Shown here: piece by piece, positions 5,876 to 7,368 of the stretch
How the letters are laid out: each line of letters opens with the position of its first letter
How positions within the stretch are numbered: the stretch's first letter is position 1
Assembly: GCA_009781565.1 (NCBI GenBank)
Contig: WQXV01000052.1
Location: forward strand, 1-7,368
Direction: 5' to 3'
From: Actinomycetes bacterium
Lineage (GTDB): Bacteria > Actinomycetota > Coriobacteriia > WRKU01
Length of the DNA stretch: 7,368 bases
Program-made: the position numbers and the translations under genes
The notes under the pieces: generated by a model
Database searches by the model: none
The model's input: the letters and a program-made list of their open reading frames with translations, nothing else
What the model was told of the DNA's origin: nothing

Positions 5876-6160
5876 ATTGAACAAACTACTACGTTTGAAA
5901 AGTGGCTTGACGGGCTACGTGTTCGCAGAGCTCAACTTCGCATCAACGCGCGAATCCTGCGTCTAGCTGAAGGCAATCCCGGTGATTGCAAGACATTGCA
6001 AGATGGCATTGTAGAAATGCGGGTTGACTACGGTCCTGGTTATCGAGTCTATTACACGCAGAGAGGCTCAAGGCTGATCCTGCTTCTTGCTGGTGGCGAT
6101 AAAAGCTCGCAAGATGCAGACATCAAGAAAGCCCGAAGGCTTGCAAAAGAGTGGATGTGA
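5876..6160 (+). CDS. higB: HigB/RelE-type toxin (addiction-module killer protein family), no canonical start codon
   Basis: The frame ending at TGA 6158-6160 reads as a near-complete member of the HigB-like killer family (Gp49-like): TFEKWLDGLR (6-15), RLAEGNPGDCKTL (29-41), ELR-like VEMRVDYGPGYRVYYTQ (46-62), ILLLAGGDKSSQDADIKKA (68-86). Family members usually are ribosome-dependent mRNA endonucleases of about 95-105 residues; counted from ATT 5876 this one has 94. Between the in-frame TAA at 5846-5848 and residue 48 there is no ATG, GTG or TTG. The natural start position falls on GTA-GTA-ATT (5870-5878), so ATT is the only near-cognate choice. No ribosome site is visible, and the predicted transcription start is almost at this codon. 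The gene may be start-codon-dead, use ATT, or carry a sequencing error. The antitoxin starts 7 bp after the stop. Confidence 0.8.
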   Translation: MEQTTTFEKWLDGLRVRRAQLRINARILRLAEGNPGDCKTLQDGIVEMRVDYGPGYRVYYTQRGSRLILLLAGGDKSSQDADIKKARRLAKEWM

Positions 6161-6167
6161 GAGAAAC

Positions 6168-6461
6168 ATGGGTGAGAAGATAAGCAGATTTAATTTTGCG
6201 AAGTATCTTGAAAGTGAAGACGACATAACTTACTTTCTTGAAGCGGTAATGGACGAGGATCCCGCACTGCTTCCTGCAGCGCTACGAGAAGTCGCTCGTG
6301 CTAATGGGGGTATGACTGCACTGGCACGAAAAACTGGTCTGTCGCGTGAAGCACTCTACCGATCTTTGACCGAGGAAAGTGATCCTCGATATAGCACGAT
6401 ATGCAGAATCGTCGATGCCTACGATACACGTCTAGTGCCCAAAAAGAAAGTGGCGAGCTAA
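6168..6461 (+). CDS. higA: HigA-type antitoxin with XRE-like HTH
   Basis: A 97-residue antidote protein of the family paired with HigB-like killers. The N-terminal part FAKYLESEDDITYFLEAVMDEDPALLPAALREVARANGGM (10-49) and the HTH TALARKTGLSREALYRSLTEE (50-70) with a following TICRIVDAYD match the family pattern closely. An in-frame ATG at 6087 would lie within the toxin gene; ATG 6168 is preferred because it gives the normal family N-terminus and sits 7 bp after the toxin stop, with GAGAG just before it. Toxin-first order is the rule for HigBA. It probably neutralises the toxin by binding it and represses the operon through the inverted repeat at 5843-5862. The stop codon lies one base from the end of the convergent PrsW-like gene. 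Confidence 0.9.
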   Translation: MGEKISRFNFAKYLESEDDITYFLEAVMDEDPALLPAALREVARANGGMTALARKTGLSREALYRSLTEESDPRYSTICRIVDAYDTRLVPKKKVAS

Positions 6462-6516
6462 CCTACTCCCCCAGCCGCTTCATCAGCACCCAGATCGCGA
6501 AGAACATGAGCAGCGG
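6462..6516 (-). repeat. Direct-repeat partner of 4482-4536 (3' end of PrsW-like gene)
   Basis: The intact version of the 55-bp segment repeated before gene C. Together the two copies bracket 4537-6461, which carries exactly gene C and the HigBA module. Confidence 0.8.
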
Positions 6517-6972
6517 GACGAGCAGCACGAACGGTGCCAAGCTCGTGGCGAGCAGCAAGTTATAGAGCGCATGCAACGCGATGGCGAGCAGGAAGAATCC
6601 GGGCACGAGAGCCCAGGCGAGCCGGCGATGCTTGCGGGCGAGCAGGATGCCGATGCCGACCAGAGCCGTTGCCATAGCATGCATGAGCGAGGTGGTCAGT
6701 GTCCGCGTCGCCAGTATGATCACATCGCTGATCTCGCGCCCCGATGAAGCGAAGTAGTAGAGCGACTCCTGGATCGAGAAACCCAGACCGGCGGCGACTC
6801 CACAAAACACGATGGTGCGTCCGATGCGTGAGCCCCGCGTCTTGCCGAGGAACAGCAGCAGAGGCAGCCCTTTGGAGAGCTCCTCGATCGCCGGTACGCT
6901 CAGCCAGCATCCGCACCACCCTACCGCTTCGAGAACATATTGATGCGCAGTCCACCGCCGGTGTAGTACTGC
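6463..6972 (-). pseudogene. PrsW-family intramembrane metalloprotease homologue, probably 5'-truncated
   Basis: The minus-strand frame ending at TAG 6463-6465 contains the PrsW core: SVPAIEELSKGLPLLL (EE at 6880-6885), GLGFSIQESLYY, RTLTTSLMHAMATALVGIGILLA, ALHALYNLL, plus several hydrophobic spans. PrsW proteins cleave membrane-bound anti-sigma factors and normally exceed 200 residues with more N-terminal helices. Here the frame opens only after a TGA at 6973-6975, giving at most 169 codons, and has no ATG, GTG or TTG until GTG 6810, which would yield 115 residues without the EE-K motif. FxxxEN is altered to IQES. Its upstream part overlaps the preceding gene by 50 bp in another frame. Most likely a remnant whose 5' half was lost; a short protein from GTG 6810 is possible but should be inactive. 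Confidence 0.7.
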
Positions 6973-7367
6973 TCAATCGAGTAGATGAGGTACTCGCTGT
7001 CGCTTACGACCTCGACATTGCCGCCGTATTTGAAGTGCGCGCCCTCGCCGCCGATCAAGTGCTTAGTCACGATCGGTTCGATCACACCACCACCCAACCA
7101 CTTGCCATCAGCGGTCAGCTGGTACATGTCGACCCAGTCCTCGTTTGCCGCGCCCCCACGCGTATCAAATCCCATGAGATAGACATCATCAAGCTGCCCG
7201 ACCAGAAAACCTATTCCCTGGTAGTGCCTCTTGGCAGACGACGTCGCCTTGCAGGTATAGACCCGCGTGGGCGTATCCGAGAAGCGCGCGTCCGCGATCG
7301 AGGTCGGCTTGTTGCTGGTCGAATAGATGTCGAAGTTGTTATCGGTCATGATGCCCAGCATCAGCTG
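6921..7367 (-). CDS. Unrecognised soluble protein, C-terminal part (5' end beyond window)
   Basis: An open frame enters from the right edge and stops at TAG 6921-6923, leaving 148 visible codons. An internal ATG at 7361 exists, but the frame stays open upstream of it, so the gene probably begins outside. No signal peptide, membrane span or named domain is seen. Features: SDTPTRVYTCKATSSAKRHYQGIGFLVGQLDDVYLMGFDTRGG, with alternating hydrophobic strands, several Gly-Gly pairs (KWLGGG, LIGGEGAHFKYGG, YYTGGGLRINMF), suggesting a beta-rich domain. It is followed at once by the PrsW-like remnant on the same strand. I cannot assign a function. Confidence 0.6.
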   Translation of the reverse strand, partial: QLMLGIMTDNNFDIYSTSNKPTSIADARFSDTPTRVYTCKATSSAKRHYQGIGFLVGQLDDVYLMGFDTRGGAANEDWVDMYQLTADGKWLGGGVIEPIVTKHLIGGEGAHFKYGGNVEVVSDSEYLIYSIEQYYTGGGLRINMFSKR

Positions 7368-7368
7368 C

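Noticed and set aside
6087..6167. Longer N-terminus for the HigA antitoxin
   Set aside because: It lies inside the toxin reading frame and adds 27 residues not seen in the family; ATG 6168 gives the normal length.
6560..6976. 138-codon minus-strand frame
   Set aside because: Arg/Ala-rich translation in another frame of the PrsW-like region, where all the protease motifs belong to the competing frame.
1..7368. CRISPR array, tRNA, rRNA, insertion sequence or integrase
   Set aside because: No regular repeat-spacer series, no cloverleaf-like sequence, and no transposase or recombinase motifs were seen in any frame.

Overview
The window looks like an accessory, recombination-prone stretch of a Gram-positive bacterial chromosome. 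Sortase-type cell-wall anchors (IPPTG plus hydrophobic span plus RKRRxR tail), strong AGGAGG-type ribosome sites and moderate-to-high GC fit an actinobacterium of the Coriobacteriia kind. That placement is an inference from style; there is no rRNA or marker gene here.

Layout, left to right. The minus strand up to 875 holds the first 291 residues of an OppD/DppD peptide-transporter ATPase, cut by the window edge. Facing away from it is a family of three paralogous secreted, wall-anchored proteins: A (1102-2091), B (2144-3118) and C (4630-5601). Each has a signal peptide, a family-specific N-terminal beta-rich domain, one divergent InlB B-repeat-like domain, a proline-rich linker and an IPPTG sorting signal. 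A and B form one transcription unit. C has its own promoter-leader block, which closely resembles that of A. B and C end in near-identical UUCG-loop terminators.

Two toxin-antitoxin modules sit among these genes. Between B and C, on the minus strand, is an XRE-HTH/Panacea (SocA-like, DUF4065) antitoxin whose 3' end overlaps a putative toxin gene; a perfect 16-bp palindrome lies in its promoter. After C, on the plus strand, is a HigB/HigA-type pair with a 20-bp inverted repeat next to a -10 box. The HigB frame has no ATG, GTG or TTG start.

The right end, minus strand, has the C-terminal part of an unrecognised protein running in from beyond the window, then a PrsW-type intramembrane protease frame with no usable start upstream of its glutamate motif, so it is probably 5'-truncated. 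The last ~55 bp of this PrsW gene recur, decayed, just upstream of gene C (4482-4536). Gene C plus HigBA is therefore bracketed by direct repeats of a gene 3' end, a footprint of insertion or segmental duplication.

Overall view (inference): an expanding, recombining array of surface proteins next to a peptide transporter, interleaved with two addiction modules that could stabilise it against deletion. No sortase, integrase, transposase, tRNA or CRISPR array was seen.
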